Positions 1 to 8,938 of a stretch of 64,000 bases of DNA are shown here, one piece after another. Every line of letters starts with the position of its first letter. Within the stretch, counting starts at the first letter, position 1. The DNA is from Streptomyces sp. MUM 178J (GTDB taxonomy: Bacteria; Actinomycetota; Actinomycetes; Streptomycetales; Streptomycetaceae), in contig NZ_JADWYQ010000027.1 in assembly GCF_022414575.1 (NCBI RefSeq), forward strand, positions 1-64,000, written 5' to 3'. Under the pieces are notes generated by a model. That model had not been told where the DNA came from. It was given only the letters and a program-made list of their open reading frames with translations, and made no database searches. Made by a program: the position numbers and the translations under genes.

Positions 1-1
1 C

Positions 2-1552
2 GGAGCGAACGACGGCGGGAGCGACGGGGCGAGGACCACGTCCCAGTCGGCTCCCGGAGCGTCCGGGCCGCCCACGGCGGACGAGATCGAGAAGACCGCC
101 GCGGACTTCCTCGCGGCCTGGGCGGACGGCGAGGCCGAGAAGGCCGCGCAACTGACTGACAACGCAGTCGCCGCCCAGCCGCTGCTGGCCGGCTACCGGA
201 ACAGTGCCCATGTCTCCGAGGCCGTGATCACACCGGGGAAGCCGACCGGCGCGAAGGTGCCGTTCACGGTCGAGGCGACGGTGTCGTACGACGGCCGGAG
301 CAAGCCCTGGTCATACGCCTCCGAGCTGACCGTGGTGCGCGGCGTGACGACCGGCAGGCCGCTGGTCGACTGGCAGCCGACGGTGATCCACCCGAAGCTC
401 GCCGAGGGCTCGGAGCTGACGACGTCGGAGGCCAAGGCACCGCCGATCGAGGCCGTGGACCACGCGGGCGTGGAGCTGACGAAGGAGAAGTACCCGTCGC
501 TGGGCCCGATTCTGGACCAGCTCCGCAAGAAGTACGGGGAGCAGGCGGGCGGAACGGCCGGCGTGGAGCTGGCCGTCACGTCGTCCGATCCGAACTCCGC
601 CGACCAGACGCTGCTGACGCTGACCGAGGGCAAGGCGGGCACGCTCCGGACGACGCTGGACGCGGGCGTGCAGGCGGCGGCCGAGCAGGCGGTGAAACGC
701 TACGGCGGGGCCTCGGTCGTCGCCGTCAAGCCGAGCACCGGAGAGATACGGGCCGTTGCCAACAGCAAGCCGGACGGCTTCAACACGGCGCTGCAGGGCG
801 GGCAGGCGCCCGGCTCCACGATGAAGATCGTGACCGCGGCGATGATGATGGACCGGGGGCTGGTGAACGGTCCGGGGTCGAGGGTGGAGTGCCCGGCGAC
901 GGTCTCCTGGGAGGGTGTCGTCTTCCACAATCTGAACGACTTCGAGTACCCGACCACCTCCTTCCGGAACGCCTTCGCCCAGTCCTGCAACAGCACCTTC
1001 ATCAAGCCGATCAAGCCGCTGGGGGCGAGCGCCCATACGGCGCTCGGCGAGACGGCGCGCAAGTACTTCGGCATCGGCGAAGTCTGGAACACCGGAGTCG
1101 CCACGTTCGACGGCGACGTCCCGGTCTCCGCGGGGGCGGAGACCGCCGCCTCGTACATCGGCCAGGGCAAGATCCGGATGAACGCCCTCAATATGGCGTC
1201 CATCGCGGCGACCGCCAAGAGCGGCTGGTTCAAGCAGCCGGTCATCGTGGCGAAGTCGCTCGACGACCGCGACATCGCCACCGCTCAGCCGCTGCCGCAC
1301 TCGATCGCGCAGTCGCTGCGGACGATGATGAAGGGCACGGCCGTCTCCGGGACGGGCAAGGCGGCGATGAGCGGCGTGTCCGGCAACAAGGGCGCGAAGA
1401 CCGGCTCCGCGGAGGTCGACGGACAGGGCTCGTCCAACAGCTGGTTCACCGCGTACGCCGGCGACCTCGCCGCCGCGGCGGTCGTCCAGGCGGGCGGGCA
1501 TGGCGGGGACGCGGCAGGACCGGTGGTGGCCTCCGTGCTCAACGCCCGCTGA
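2..1552 (+). CDS. Penicillin-binding transpeptidase, 5' end cut off by window
   Basis: The reading frame is open from base 2, so the start codon and membrane anchor lie before the window; 516 residues are visible. The first part (DEIEKTAADFLAAWADGE) is an NTF2-like, MecA-type N-terminal segment. The transpeptidase domain follows with all three serine acyl-enzyme motifs: SxxK as STMK with Ser at visible residue 272, SxN as SCN at 328-330, and KTG as KTGSA at 466-468. It should cross-link peptidoglycan on the outer face of the membrane and be acylated by beta-lactams. There is no glycosyltransferase module in the visible part. It ends about 65 bases from a convergent small membrane gene, so it is probably the last gene of its unit. 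Whether it is a sporulation-specific or a vegetative PBP cannot be told. Confidence 0.93.
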   Translation, partial: GANDGGSDGARTTSQSAPGASGPPTADEIEKTAADFLAAWADGEAEKAAQLTDNAVAAQPLLAGYRNSAHVSEAVITPGKPTGAKVPFTVEATVSYDGRSKPWSYASELTVVRGVTTGRPLVDWQPTVIHPKLAEGSELTTSEAKAPPIEAVDHAGVELTKEKYPSLGPILDQLRKKYGEQAGGTAGVELAVTSSDPNSADQTLLTLTEGKAGTLRTTLDAGVQAAAEQAVKRYGGASVVAVKPSTGEIRAVANSKPDGFNTALQGGQAPGSTMKIVTAAMMMDRGLVNGPGSRVECPATVSWEGVVFHNLNDFEYPTTSFRNAFAQSCNSTFIKPIKPLGASAHTALGETARKYFGIGEVWNTGVATFDGDVPVSAGAETAASYIGQGKIRMNALNMASIAATAKSGWFKQPVIVAKSLDDRDIATAQPLPHSIAQSLRTMMKGTAVSGTGKAAMSGVSGNKGAKTGSAEVDGQGSSNSWFTAYAGDLAAAAVVQAGGHGGDAAGPVVASVLNAR

Positions 1553-1617
1553 GGCAGGCCGAGGAGGAGGCGGCTGAGAAAGCGGAGGAGGCGGCGGGCC
1601 GGTCCGGGCCCGGGGCT

Positions 1618-1995
1618 TCAGACCGCGCCGGCCGCCGTCAGCGCTGCCACCGGCAGCAGCAGCGTCCACTGCGGCAGCCGCAGCAGCGGCTTCGACCAGT
1701 CGGCCGCCAGCGTCACCGCCAGGAAAGCAGCCGCGTAAAAGACGAAGTGAGCGGCTATCAGCCAGGCCATGGCGTCGCCGCCGGGCCGGTCGGACAGTGC
1801 CAGCCAGATCAGCGCCGCGGCGGCCAGCACCAGATCGGCGCTGACCATATGCCATACGGCGTGCAGGGTCCGGCGCGGCTCGGCGTTGATCGCGCCGGCC
1901 AGGAGCGGCCGGACGACGTCGCGTCCGCCGGCGACGATGTGCACCGCCGCGACTCCCGCGGCGGTGACGCCCGCGGTCAGATACCAGCCGTTCAT
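1618..1995 (-). CDS. Small multi-pass membrane protein, unknown function
   Basis: 125 residues beginning MNGWYLTAGV, with four hydrophobic stretches (about residues 5-22, 48-68, 75-95 and 105-124), so it is a compact integral membrane protein. I recognise no catalytic motif. Its ATG overlaps the stop codon of the upstream TetR gene (ATGA at 1992-1995), so the two are translationally coupled and the membrane protein is a likely target or partner of that regulator. Longer versions of this frame that run into the TetR gene are antisense artefacts and were discarded. Confidence 0.7.
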   Translation of the reverse strand: MNGWYLTAGVTAAGVAAVHIVAGGRDVVRPLLAGAINAEPRRTLHAVWHMVSADLVLAAAALIWLALSDRPGGDAMAWLIAAHFVFYAAAFLAVTLAADWSKPLLRLPQWTLLLPVAALTAAGAV

Positions 1996-2579
1996 CGAGC
2001 CTCGATTCCCCGGCCGACGATGGCGGCCAGTTGTGCGGCGAGCTGCGGACCGGCGGGTTCGCCGAGGAGCCCGGTGTGGAAGAAGACGGCCCCTGCGAGC
2101 GTGTCGAGCACCAGGTCGACCGGGAGGTCGGGGTCTGCCTCTCCGCGCTGCACCGCCCGCTCGAACAGCTCGACCAGACGCGACTTGGCCGGAGCCAGGA
2201 ACTGCGAGCGGATACGGGCCCGCAGTTCGGGACGGGCGGCGAAGTCGGCCAGCAGGCCGGGCAGGGCGGCCGCTGCGCCCGGAGCGGTGAACTCCCGGAC
2301 CAGGGCGTCCAGAAGCACGGTGAGGTCGCCCCTCAGCGTGCCCGTGTCCGGCACGGGGACGGCCTCCGTCTGGGTGAACACCGCCTCGTACACCAGCTCC
2401 GCTTTGCCGGACCACCGGCGGTAGACGGTGTCCTTGCCGACGCCGGCCCGGGCCGCCACCGCGCCGATGGAGGTCGCGGCATAGCCTGCCTCGGCCAGCA
2501 GTTCGGCCGTGGCGGTCAGGATCGCTTGATGTGCGCGGCTGTCGCGCGGGCGTCCGCGCGGTGCATCAGGAGCTGCCAT
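1992..2579 (-). CDS. TetR-family transcriptional regulator
   Basis: 195 residues. The N-terminal helix-turn-helix is typical of TetR (AILTATAELLAEAGYAATSI ... VGKDTVYRRW at about residues 17-55); the C-terminal ligand/dimer domain is all-helical and of unknown ligand. I chose the ATG at 2579 (MAAPDAPRGRPRDS); an in-frame ATG at 2591 would add four residues, but it sits inside a perfect palindrome that looks like the operator. No good Shine-Dalgarno precedes either, so the message may be leaderless. It overlaps the start of the downstream membrane protein gene by four bases. Autorepression through the 2584-2613 palindrome is likely. Confidence 0.9.
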   Translation of the reverse strand: MAAPDAPRGRPRDSRAHQAILTATAELLAEAGYAATSIGAVAARAGVGKDTVYRRWSGKAELVYEAVFTQTEAVPVPDTGTLRGDLTVLLDALVREFTAPGAAAALPGLLADFAARPELRARIRSQFLAPAKSRLVELFERAVQRGEADPDLPVDLVLDTLAGAVFFHTGLLGEPAGPQLAAQLAAIVGRGIEAR

Positions 2580-2583
2580 GACA

Positions 2584-2613
2584 GTAACCATACGGGACGA
2601 CCCGTATGGTTAC
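2584..2613. promoter_or_regulatory. Perfect inverted repeat, probable TetR operator
   Basis: Two 13-base arms, GTAACCATACGGG and its exact complement, are separated by four bases. The site lies immediately upstream of (or over) the start codon of the TetR gene and 58 bases before the ybaK remnant. Size, symmetry and position fit an autoregulatory TetR operator. Confidence 0.75.
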
Positions 2614-2670
2614 CAGTTCCGACGGGAACGCGGGTCGCATGGCCACTACAACGACCGCTAGCGTGCGCCC

Positions 2671-2928
2671 ATGAGCGATGCGGAGTCCCCGGCCAACGCC
2701 CACCCCCGGTTCACCGCCGCGCTGCGCGAGCCGAACCCGGACGTCGGGGTGCGGCGGTTCCCGGACGCCACCCGGACCGCCACCCGGACCGCGGCGGCCA
2801 CGGCCGTCGGCAGCAAGGCAGGCCAGACAGGCGAAACGGGTGAGACAGGCGAGACGGGTCAGATCGTCAGGTCGCTGATCGCCCACGTCGGCGGGACCCC
2901 CCTGGACCTGCGCGAGCGCACGGCGTGA
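2671..2928 (+). pseudogene. ybaK/ebsC-like aminoacyl-tRNA deacylase with internal deletion
   Basis: 85 residues. The start (HPRFTAALREPNPDVGVRRF PDATRTA) matches the N-terminus of actinobacterial YbaK-like editing proteins, and the end (LIAHVGGTPLDLRERTA) matches their C-terminus as I remember it. The central ~100 residues, including the editing pocket, are missing. The junction lies at RSLIAHVGG, where the N-terminal block (QIVKSLIF in relatives) and the C-terminal block (TLIAHAGG) share the coding for LI, so a microhomology deletion is plausible. A short in-frame expansion (GQTGETGETGETGQ) sits just before the junction. The protein cannot be an active deacylase. Its stop overlaps the GTG of the EamA gene, so translation of the remnant may still serve coupling. 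Confidence 0.7.
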
Positions 2929-3782
2929 CGCCGCTCGTCGCGGCGGCGGTGCTGCTCGCAGCATTCACACACGCCACCTGGAACGCCGTCGCCCACCACA
3001 TCAAGGACCAACTGGTCGCCTTCACGCTGATATCCGGCGGCGGGGCGGTGCTCGGCATGGTCCTCGCCTGCCTCACGCCCCTGCCGGCGGCCGCCTCCTG
3101 GCCGTATCTGGTCGCCTCGGCGCTGCTGCACGTCGGCTATCAGACCCTGCTGATGCGGTCGTTCAGCCTCGGCGACTTCGGACAGATGTATCCGATCGCC
3201 CGCGGCACCGCCCCGCTGGTCGTCACCGTCCTCGCGGCCGTCTTCGTCGGCGAGACTCTGCGCGGCTGGCAACTGGCGGGTGTCGCGGTCGCCTCGGCCG
3301 GTCTGGTGGGCCTCGCGCTGTGGGGCATCCGGGGCCGTGCGGGCGCGGCCCGCCCGCACGGCCCTGCCGTGCTCGCCGCGCTGGCGACCGGCCTGATGAT
3401 CGCCGCGTACACGGTCGTCGACGGTGTCGGGGTGCGCGCCTCCGGCACCCCGCTGGGCTTCATCGCCTGGCTGATGGTCCTACAGGGCCTGCTGATCCCG
3501 GCGTACGCCTTCTGTGTCCACCGCGGCGCGCTCCCCGGCCTGCTCCGCCCGCACGCGGGCCGCGGCCTCCTCGGCGCGGCCCTGTCGATCGCCGCGTACA
3601 GCCTCGTCCTGTGGGCTCAGACCCGCGCTCCGCTGGCCCCGGTCGCGGCGCTGCGCGAGTCCTCCATCATCGTCGGCGCGGCGATCGGGGCCGTGTTCTT
3701 CAAGGAGCGCTTCGGGGTCCACCGGATCGCCGCGGCGAGCGTGATGGCCGTGGGCATCGGCCTGATGCTGCGCTTCGGCTGA
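2925..3782 (+). CDS. EamA/DMT-family membrane transporter
   Basis: 285 residues, about ten hydrophobic helices in two repeated halves, as in drug/metabolite transporters of the EamA family. The C-terminal half contains the family-like stretch PVAALRESSIIVGAAIGAVF FKERFG. It starts at GTG 2925 overlapping the TGA of the ybaK remnant (GTGA), so it depends on translation of that frame. Substrate unknown; metabolite or amino-acid export is usual in the family. The last codons are part of a 15-base tandem repeat that runs on after the stop. Confidence 0.88.
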   Translation: MTPLVAAAVLLAAFTHATWNAVAHHIKDQLVAFTLISGGGAVLGMVLACLTPLPAAASWPYLVASALLHVGYQTLLMRSFSLGDFGQMYPIARGTAPLVVTVLAAVFVGETLRGWQLAGVAVASAGLVGLALWGIRGRAGAARPHGPAVLAALATGLMIAAYTVVDGVGVRASGTPLGFIAWLMVLQGLLIPAYAFCVHRGALPGLLRPHAGRGLLGAALSIAAYSLVLWAQTRAPLAPVAALRESSIIVGAAIGAVFFKERFGVHRIAAASVMAVGIGLMLRFG

Positions 3783-3809
3783 CGTCCGTTCGGCTGACGT
3801 CCGTTCGGT
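3774..3809. repeat. 15-base tandem repeat across the EamA stop codon
   Basis: The unit TTCGGCTGACGTCCG occurs twice in full (3774-3788, 3789-3803) and begins a third, diverging copy. The stop codon of the EamA gene lies in the first copy. Looks like replication slippage; no function seen. Confidence 0.8.
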
Positions 3810-3861
3810 TGCCCGCGGTCACCTGACATCCGTTCCGCTTCCCCCGTTCACATGCGGCCGC

Positions 3862-5046
3862 TCAGTACAGCCCGGTCAGATACATCCCGGAGGCCCCGTA
3901 ACCCGCCGTGTTGCGACAGGCGTGGTTCCCGCTCGGCCGGCCCTGGATGAGCGCCAAACACCGCTGCTGGGCCAGCTGGCCGTAGTGGTTGGGGTGCATG
4001 GACTCCTGGATGGGCCCCTGGGTCTCATTGCTGTCGATCCACCGGACCCATTCGCTCGCCGCCGCCGACGGCGGCTGGCTCGCGCTCACCAGGCGGCTGG
4101 CCTTGGCGCAGACCTCACGCCCCTGGAGCATGTCCCGCAGATCCAGGAACTGCGCGCCCTTGGCCGCGGCCACCGCCCTCAGCCGGTCGGCGAGCTGCGG
4201 AACCAGCCCGTCACGCGCCCAGTCGGCGTCCTTGTTCCAGAACGGGCAGCCGCCGGTGAGGACTCTGGACCAGCCGCTCTCCGAGTAGCGGTTCTCGCTG
4301 CCGCGCGGGATCGGGGAGGGGTACGACTGGAGGACGATCCGGTACGCGGAGGAGTTGTAGCCCGCCCCCGACATCACCGCGCGGATCTCGTCGACGGCCT
4401 TGCCGACGTCCGCCATCACCGCGTCGATCTTCGAGTCGACCACGGCCTGCTGGTCGTCGTGGCAGTACGAGTACCAGATGATGTAGTCCTTGGCGCACTT
4501 CTCGATGATCGACGCGAAGCCCAGGTCATTGCCGCCGATGGACAGCGCGATCGTCTCGACGTCGTAGGAGGCGGCGACGGCTGCGAGCTGATCGGCCTGC
4601 GGAGCCTCGCCCTTGAACCACTGACCGCCGTTCGACGCCCGGAACACATTGCGCGTCGTCGCGCCCGAGCAGGCGAGGTTGACGACCGTGTCGGCCGCGC
4701 CCGCGGCGCCCTGCACCTCGGCGGAGTCGGAGCGGTGGCATCCGTTGGCCGCGGTCTGGCCGTACACCCGGCTCGGGTCGTATCCGCTCCCGGTCCACGC
4801 CCGGTCCGTGCCGGCCCGGCTGCCGCTGTTGGTCAGGCTGTTGCCCCGCCAACGGCCGGCCTCGCCGGAGATGTAACTGTCCCCCATGGACACGACGGCC
4901 GTGGGCCCGTACCCGGGACTGGCCGCGGCCGTCCCCGCCAAGCCCTGACCGAGGGCGGCGAGCCCCACGCCGACCGCGAGAGCCGCCCGGGCCCAGGCGC
5001 GTCCGCGGCGCGGAACCAATCTGCTGACAGTGCGAAATCCGGACAC
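3862..5046 (-). CDS. Secreted SGNH/GDSL-family hydrolase
   Basis: 394 residues from the chosen GTG at 5046, which gives a standard signal peptide: Arg-rich start, hydrophobic core (ARAALAVGVGLAALGQGLAG), cleavage near TAAAS. An ATG at 5109 would add 21 residues without a better leader. Block I is MGDSYISGEAG (nucleophile Ser), block III is IGGNDLG, and the C-terminal His is in HPNHYG, so the SGNH catalytic set is complete. Six or more cysteines suggest disulfides in the secreted enzyme. Likely an extracellular esterase or lipase; substrate not predictable. It is monocistronic, convergent with the EamA gene and divergent from the small gene at 5302. Confidence 0.87.
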   Translation of the reverse strand: MSGFRTVSRLVPRRGRAWARAALAVGVGLAALGQGLAGTAAASPGYGPTAVVSMGDSYISGEAGRWRGNSLTNSGSRAGTDRAWTGSGYDPSRVYGQTAANGCHRSDSAEVQGAAGAADTVVNLACSGATTRNVFRASNGGQWFKGEAPQADQLAAVAASYDVETIALSIGGNDLGFASIIEKCAKDYIIWYSYCHDDQQAVVDSKIDAVMADVGKAVDEIRAVMSGAGYNSSAYRIVLQSYPSPIPRGSENRYSESGWSRVLTGGCPFWNKDADWARDGLVPQLADRLRAVAAAKGAQFLDLRDMLQGREVCAKASRLVSASQPPSAAASEWVRWIDSNETQGPIQESMHPNHYGQLAQQRCLALIQGRPSGNHACRNTAGYGASGMYLTGLY

Positions 5047-5301
5047 GGCGGAACCCCATCGTTCGACCACGCCAGAGGTCGCAAACAGGACACCTCTGAC
5101 GTCGGGCATACGGATATGACAAGGCCGCCGGCCGGTGGCATGCGGGAATCTCGCACGCCATGGCTTGTTACCGCTAGGTACAGTAAGGTCTCTTTTCGGT
5201 CACGCGGGCTGCCGTGCCCTTTTGCCGACGGGCGCGTTCCACCTTGCGGAAGCACGTGTGTGAAATCGTTCGGATACGGCTCGACTGCAAGGAGGCCACA
5301 G

Positions 5302-5535
5302 GTGGCAGGTTTTTTGGACCGGGCTAAGGAACAGGCTCAATCCGCCCTGAACCAGGGCAAGCAGAAAGTCGACGAGGTCCAGGCGCAGCGGGCCGGAAAC
5401 GACCTGCTGAAGCGCCTCGGAGCCGCCTACTACGCGGAGAAGAGGGGCAACGGCGCCCCGGACGCCACACAGCAGGCATTGAGCGCCCTTGAGGCCCACA
5501 TCGCCACGCACGGGGACGGCTTCCTGCGCGGCTGA
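5302..5535 (+). CDS. Small conserved acidic/helical protein
   Basis: 77 residues starting at GTG 5302, with a good Shine-Dalgarno (GGAGG at 5291-5295, spacing six). The product (VAGFLDRAKEQAQSALNQGK ... HIATHGDGFLRG) is hydrophilic, rich in Ala, Gln and Lys, and predicted almost wholly alpha-helical; the first half has an amphipathic pattern. I recall similar uncharacterised proteins across Streptomyces but no function. A strong hairpin 60 bases downstream (5597-5626) ends the unit. Confidence 0.75.
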   Translation: MAGFLDRAKEQAQSALNQGKQKVDEVQAQRAGNDLLKRLGAAYYAEKRGNGAPDATQQALSALEAHIATHGDGFLRG

Positions 5536-5596
5536 CCCGCCCCCGCCCGCCCCCGCCCGCCCCGGCGGCGAAACGACCGCCGCCCTGCCGCCGGAA

Positions 5597-5626
5597 GGCC
5601 CTCACAGCGTCATCGCTGTGAGGGCC
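5597..5626. terminator. Hairpin terminator
   Basis: Perfect 13-base stem (GGCCCTCACAGCG and complement) with a TCAT loop, no U-tract, the usual Streptomyces style. It follows the 77-residue gene. The 90 bases after it contain a coding-like scrap ending in EVTRLVALGIR but no recognisable gene. Confidence 0.7.
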
Positions 5627-5823
5627 GACTCGTCAGCCGTCCCAAAGGCGATCAGCGACGACAACTTCGCCGAGCAGGAGGTCACCCGGCTCGTCGCGCT
5701 CGGCATCCGCTGACCACCCCGCGGCGGCGCGGTCCCACCCCTTGACGAAAGAGATAGGGCCCCCCGCACCCCACAGCCGCGGGGAGTGAACCGCTGACCG
5801 GCCGCCGCGCGTCCCTGCTCAGC

Positions 5824-6606
5824 ATGGGGACGGTCTCGTACTGGACACGGCAGCTGCTGCGCTTCGGGTGGATGCAGGCGCGGTGCTGTGCTTTCGCCGT
5901 GGCGCTCGTCGGAGGGATCGCCGTGTCGCGGGTGTTGCCCGAGATGCCGGTGGCCCGGTACGACCTCGTCCTGGTGTACGGGATCGGGCTGAGCCTGCTG
6001 GCGTGGAAGGTGGGGTGGGACGAGGCGCGCGATCTCGCCGTCATCGGCGGGTGTCATCTGATCGGGCTGCTCTTCGAGCTGGTCAAGGTGCGGATGGGAT
6101 CGTGGAGTTATCCCGAGGAGGCGTGGACCAAGGTCGCCGGGGTGCCGTTGTACGGCGGGTTTCTGTATGCGGCCGTGGGGAGTTATGTCTGCCGGGCGTG
6201 GCGGCTGTTCGAGCTGCGGGTCGACGGGTACCGGCCGCGGGTGATGGCGGTGCTGGCCGCCGCCGTGTATCTGAACTTCTTCACGCATCACTGGCTGCCG
6301 GACGTCCGCTGGGTGCTGGCCGTGCTGCTGCTGGCCGCGGCCGCCGGGACCTGGGTGCGGTTCACGATGGGGGCGCGGGAGTACCGGATGCCGCTGGCGC
6401 TTTCGTTCGTGCTGATCGGGTTCTTCCTGTGGGTGGCGGAGAACGCCGCGACGTATGTGGGCGCGTGGAGCTATCCGCACCAGCTCGGCGGCTGGCAGCC
6501 GGTGTCGGTGGCGAAGTTCGGGGCGTGGGCGCTGCTGATCAGTGTGACGTTTGTGCTGGCGGCGGGGTCGGGGGCGCGGCGACCGCCTGGGCGAAGCCCG
6601 TGTTGA
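5824..6606 (+). CDS. DUF817 (YoaT-like) membrane protein
   Basis: 260 residues with about eight transmembrane helices. The conserved features of the DUF817/YoaT family are present: [34 protein letters not shown] and [18 protein letters not shown]. Location: cytoplasmic membrane; role unknown. Start ATG 5824 was chosen because the conserved domain begins almost at once; no strong ribosome site precedes it. The 3' end overlaps the decayed SDR frame on the other strand by a few bases. Confidence 0.85.
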   Translation: MGTVSYWTRQLLRFGWMQARCCAFAVALVGGIAVSRVLPEMPVARYDLVLVYGIGLSLLAWKVGWDEARDLAVIGGCHLIGLLFELVKVRMGSWSYPEEAWTKVAGVPLYGGFLYAAVGSYVCRAWRLFELRVDGYRPRVMAVLAAAVYLNFFTHHWLPDVRWVLAVLLLAAAAGTWVRFTMGAREYRMPLALSFVLIGFFLWVAENAATYVGAWSYPHQLGGWQPVSVAKFGAWALLISVTFVLAAGSGARRPPGRSPC

Positions 6607-6845
6607 CGGCCGCGCAGGCCGCCGTCGACGCGGAGTGTGGCGCCGGTGATCCAGGCGGCGTCGGAGGAGACCGGGAAGGCGACCGCCGCGGCGATGTCGT
6701 CCGGTTCGCCGACGCGGCCGAGGGGATAGAGGCGGGCTCGGCGAGCAGCACCCTGGCCTTCCGGCGCCAGCCGGCGCGCGATCGCCTCCCCGATGCCCCG
6801 CGCCCCGCCGGTGATGACCGCCCCGCGTCCCTCGAAACGTCTCAC
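6600..6845 (-). pseudogene. Short-chain dehydrogenase remnant with internal deletion
   Basis: The frame begins with a normal SDR nucleotide-binding motif ([20 protein letters not shown]) and jumps straight to a normal SDR C-terminus ([16 protein letters not shown] ... [13 protein letters not shown]). About 150 residues, including the catalytic Ser-Tyr-Lys, are missing, and no proper stop follows the C-terminal motif. The GTG at 6845 overlaps the stop of the hydrolase gene (GTGA), so the intact gene was once the second gene of that operon. Confidence 0.75.
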
Positions 6846-8059
6846 AGGGTCGAACGTACCGCCCTGATCAGCGCCTGCGCACGGGGATCGGCGGTAACGG
6901 ACTTACGCATGCCGTTGGTTGTGTAGCCGAAGGCGATGCCTGACTCGGGGTCGGCGAAGCCGAGGGGGCCGCCGCGGCCGGGGTGGCCGAAGGAGCCGGG
7001 GCCGAGCAGGGGGGAGGCCGGGCTGTGGAGCATATAGCCGAGGCCGAAGCGGGTGGCGACGACCAGCACCCGGTCCGGGCCGGCGGACTCCTCCGCGCGG
7101 GCGAGGGCGAGGGTCGCCGGGGCGAAGAGCCGCGGCCCGCCGTCCGCCTCGCCGATTGTGGCGGCGTGGAAGCGGGCGAGGGCGCGGGCGGTGGAGATGC
7201 CGTTGGAGGCGGGGAGTTCGGCGGCGCGGTAGGCGGGGGTGTTCTCGTCGGGGAGCGGTTCGACGGCGGCGAAGGCGCGGCGGGTGAGCGAGTCGGGGTC
7301 GCGGTAGGCGTCGGCGACGGAGCGCTTGGGGCGCAGCCGCAGCCCGCCGCCGTCCGCCGCGGCGGGCTCGGCGACGGGGCCGATGCGGCCGACGCGGTGC
7401 GCCTCGCCGTCCGGCAGACCGATCCAGAAGTCGAGGCCGAGGGGGGCGGCGATCTCCTCGGCGACCCAGGCGCCCAGGGTGCGTCCGGTGACGCGCCGCA
7501 CGAGTTCCCCGAGCAGCCAGCTGAAGGTGTGGGCGTGGTAGCCGTGTTCCGTGCCCGGCTCCCAGGCGGGCGGCTGTGCGGCGAGCGCGGCCGGGCCGCT
7601 CTCTCCGTCGAGCGCCTCGACCACGGTGAGCGGGCGGTCCAGGGCGGGCAGCCCGGCGCGGTGGGTGAGCAGATGCCGGACGAGGACCCGCTCCTTGCCC
7701 GCGGCCTTGAATTCCGGCCAGTACGTGCCCACCGGCGCGTCCAGGTCGATCTGACCGCGCTGGTGGAGCATGAGGAGTACGGCGGCGGCGACGCCCTTGG
7801 TGGCGGAGTGGACGATATGAGCGGTGTCTGCGGTCCACGGCTCGACGCCGTCGACGTCGCGTGTGCCGGCCCACAGGTCGACCACCTTGCGGCCGTGCCG
7901 GTAGACGGCGACGGCCGCGCCGCGTTCGCCGCGCTGCTGGAAGTTACGGAGGAAGGCGTCGCGGACGGCCTCGTAGCCGTCGTCGACAGTGCCACATATA
8001 TCCGCTGTGTCCGTGATGTCCATGGGGGTCGCCGTACCGCTCATCAGACCATGGTGCAT
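6842..8059 (-). CDS. Serine hydrolase of the class C beta-lactamase / EstB fold
   Basis: 405 residues without signal peptide. The SxxK motif is HSATKG (about residues 86-91), the YxN-type motif is in GYHAHTFSW, and a late HPGRGG replaces the KTG box, the pattern of EstB-type esterases rather than true beta-lactamases. Likely a cytoplasmic carboxylesterase or amidase; substrate unknown. Start could be 8059 or the ATG at 8044; neither has a clear Shine-Dalgarno. The downstream gene in the operon is only an SDR remnant. Confidence 0.85.
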   Translation of the reverse strand: MHHGLMSGTATPMDITDTADICGTVDDGYEAVRDAFLRNFQQRGERGAAVAVYRHGRKVVDLWAGTRDVDGVEPWTADTAHIVHSATKGVAAAVLLMLHQRGQIDLDAPVGTYWPEFKAAGKERVLVRHLLTHRAGLPALDRPLTVVEALDGESGPAALAAQPPAWEPGTEHGYHAHTFSWLLGELVRRVTGRTLGAWVAEEIAAPLGLDFWIGLPDGEAHRVGRIGPVAEPAAADGGGLRLRPKRSVADAYRDPDSLTRRAFAAVEPLPDENTPAYRAAELPASNGISTARALARFHAATIGEADGGPRLFAPATLALARAEESAGPDRVLVVATRFGLGYMLHSPASPLLGPGSFGHPGRGGPLGFADPESGIAFGYTTNGMRKSVTADPRAQALIRAVRSTL

Positions 8060-8089
8060 GCCGTCGCAGACCGCCCCTCGCCGGGGGGC

Positions 8090-8938
8090 TCAGCGGACGG
8101 CCGCCCTCGGGTCGAAGCCGAACGGCAGCTCCAGCCGGTGCGCGCGCATCAGCTCCTCGTCGGCGAGCAGGTCCCCGGTCCGGCCGTCCGCCGCGATCAC
8201 TCCGTCGCTGAGGATCGCCGCGCGCGGGCACAGCTCCAGCGCGTACGGCAGGTCGTGGGTGACCATCAGCACGGTGACGTCCAGGGACCGCAGGATCTCG
8301 GCGAGTTCGCGGCGCGAGGCGGGGTCGAGATTGGAAGAGGGCTCGTCGAGGACGAGGATCTCCGGCTCCATGGCGAGCACGGTCGCCACCGCGACCCGGC
8401 GGCGCTGCCCGAACGACAGATGGTGCGGGGGCCGGTCCGCGTACGCGTCCATGCCGACCCGGCGCAGCGCGGTCGTCACGCGCTCGTCCAGCGCCGCGCC
8501 GCGCAGTCCGGCGGTCGCGGGCCCGAAGGCCACGTCCTCCCGGACGGTCGGCATGAAGAGTTGGTCGTCAGGGTCCTGGAAGACGATCCCGACGCGGCGG
8601 CGGATCTCGGCGAGATGAGCCTTGGCCACGGGCAGTCCTGCGACCGTGACCGTGCCGACGCCTCCGCCGAGGATGCCGTTGAGGTGCAGGACGAGGGTGG
8701 TCTTGCCCGCGCCGTTGGGGCCGAGCAGGGCGACCCGCTCCCCGCGCCCGATGGTGAGATCCACGCCGAACAGGGCCTGGTGGCCGTCGGGGTAGGCGTA
8801 GGCGAGGCCCTTGACCTCAAGGGACGGCGCGCCGGCCGGCGGCGCGCCGGCCGGCGATGCTTCCGCCGTCGATGCTTCCGCCGTCGATGCTTCGGCCATC
8901 GGCGCGTCGGCCGTCGATGCTTCGGTCTTACGGGTCAT
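8090..8938 (-). CDS. cbiO: ECF metal transporter ATPase (CbiO/NikO type)
   Basis: 282 residues. ABC motifs are complete: Walker A GPNGAGKTT, Q-loop VFQDPDDQL, signature LSFGQRRRVAVA, Walker B ILVLDEPS and switch VTHD. It powers the membrane complex with CbiQ and CbiMN. The first ~40 residues are an unusual Ala/Glu/Ser/Thr/Pro tail encoded by a short tandem repeat (roughly EASTA units, 8825-8925) before the normal domain begins at LEVKGLAYAYPDG. ATG 8938 overlaps the cbiQ stop (ATGA). Last gene of the transporter operon; the Nur box upstream of cbiMN argues for nickel as substrate. Confidence 0.93.
   Translation of the reverse strand: MTRKTEASTADAPMAEASTAEASTAEASPAGAPPAGAPSLEVKGLAYAYPDGHQALFGVDLTIGRGERVALLGPNGAGKTTLVLHLNGILGGGVGTVTVAGLPVAKAHLAEIRRRVGIVFQDPDDQLFMPTVREDVAFGPATAGLRGAALDERVTTALRRVGMDAYADRPPHHLSFGQRRRVAVATVLAMEPEILVLDEPSSNLDPASRRELAEILRSLDVTVLMVTHDLPYALELCPRAAILSDGVIAADGRTGDLLADEELMRAHRLELPFGFDPRAAVR

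Noticed and set aside
3922..5535. Long plus frame ending in the 77-residue small gene
   Set aside because: Only the last 77 codons have a ribosome site and normal composition; the rest is antisense to the SGNH hydrolase.
5623..5713. Coding-like end (EVTRLVALGIR) after the terminator
   Set aside because: Too short, no start, no family recognised; may be chance or a scrap.
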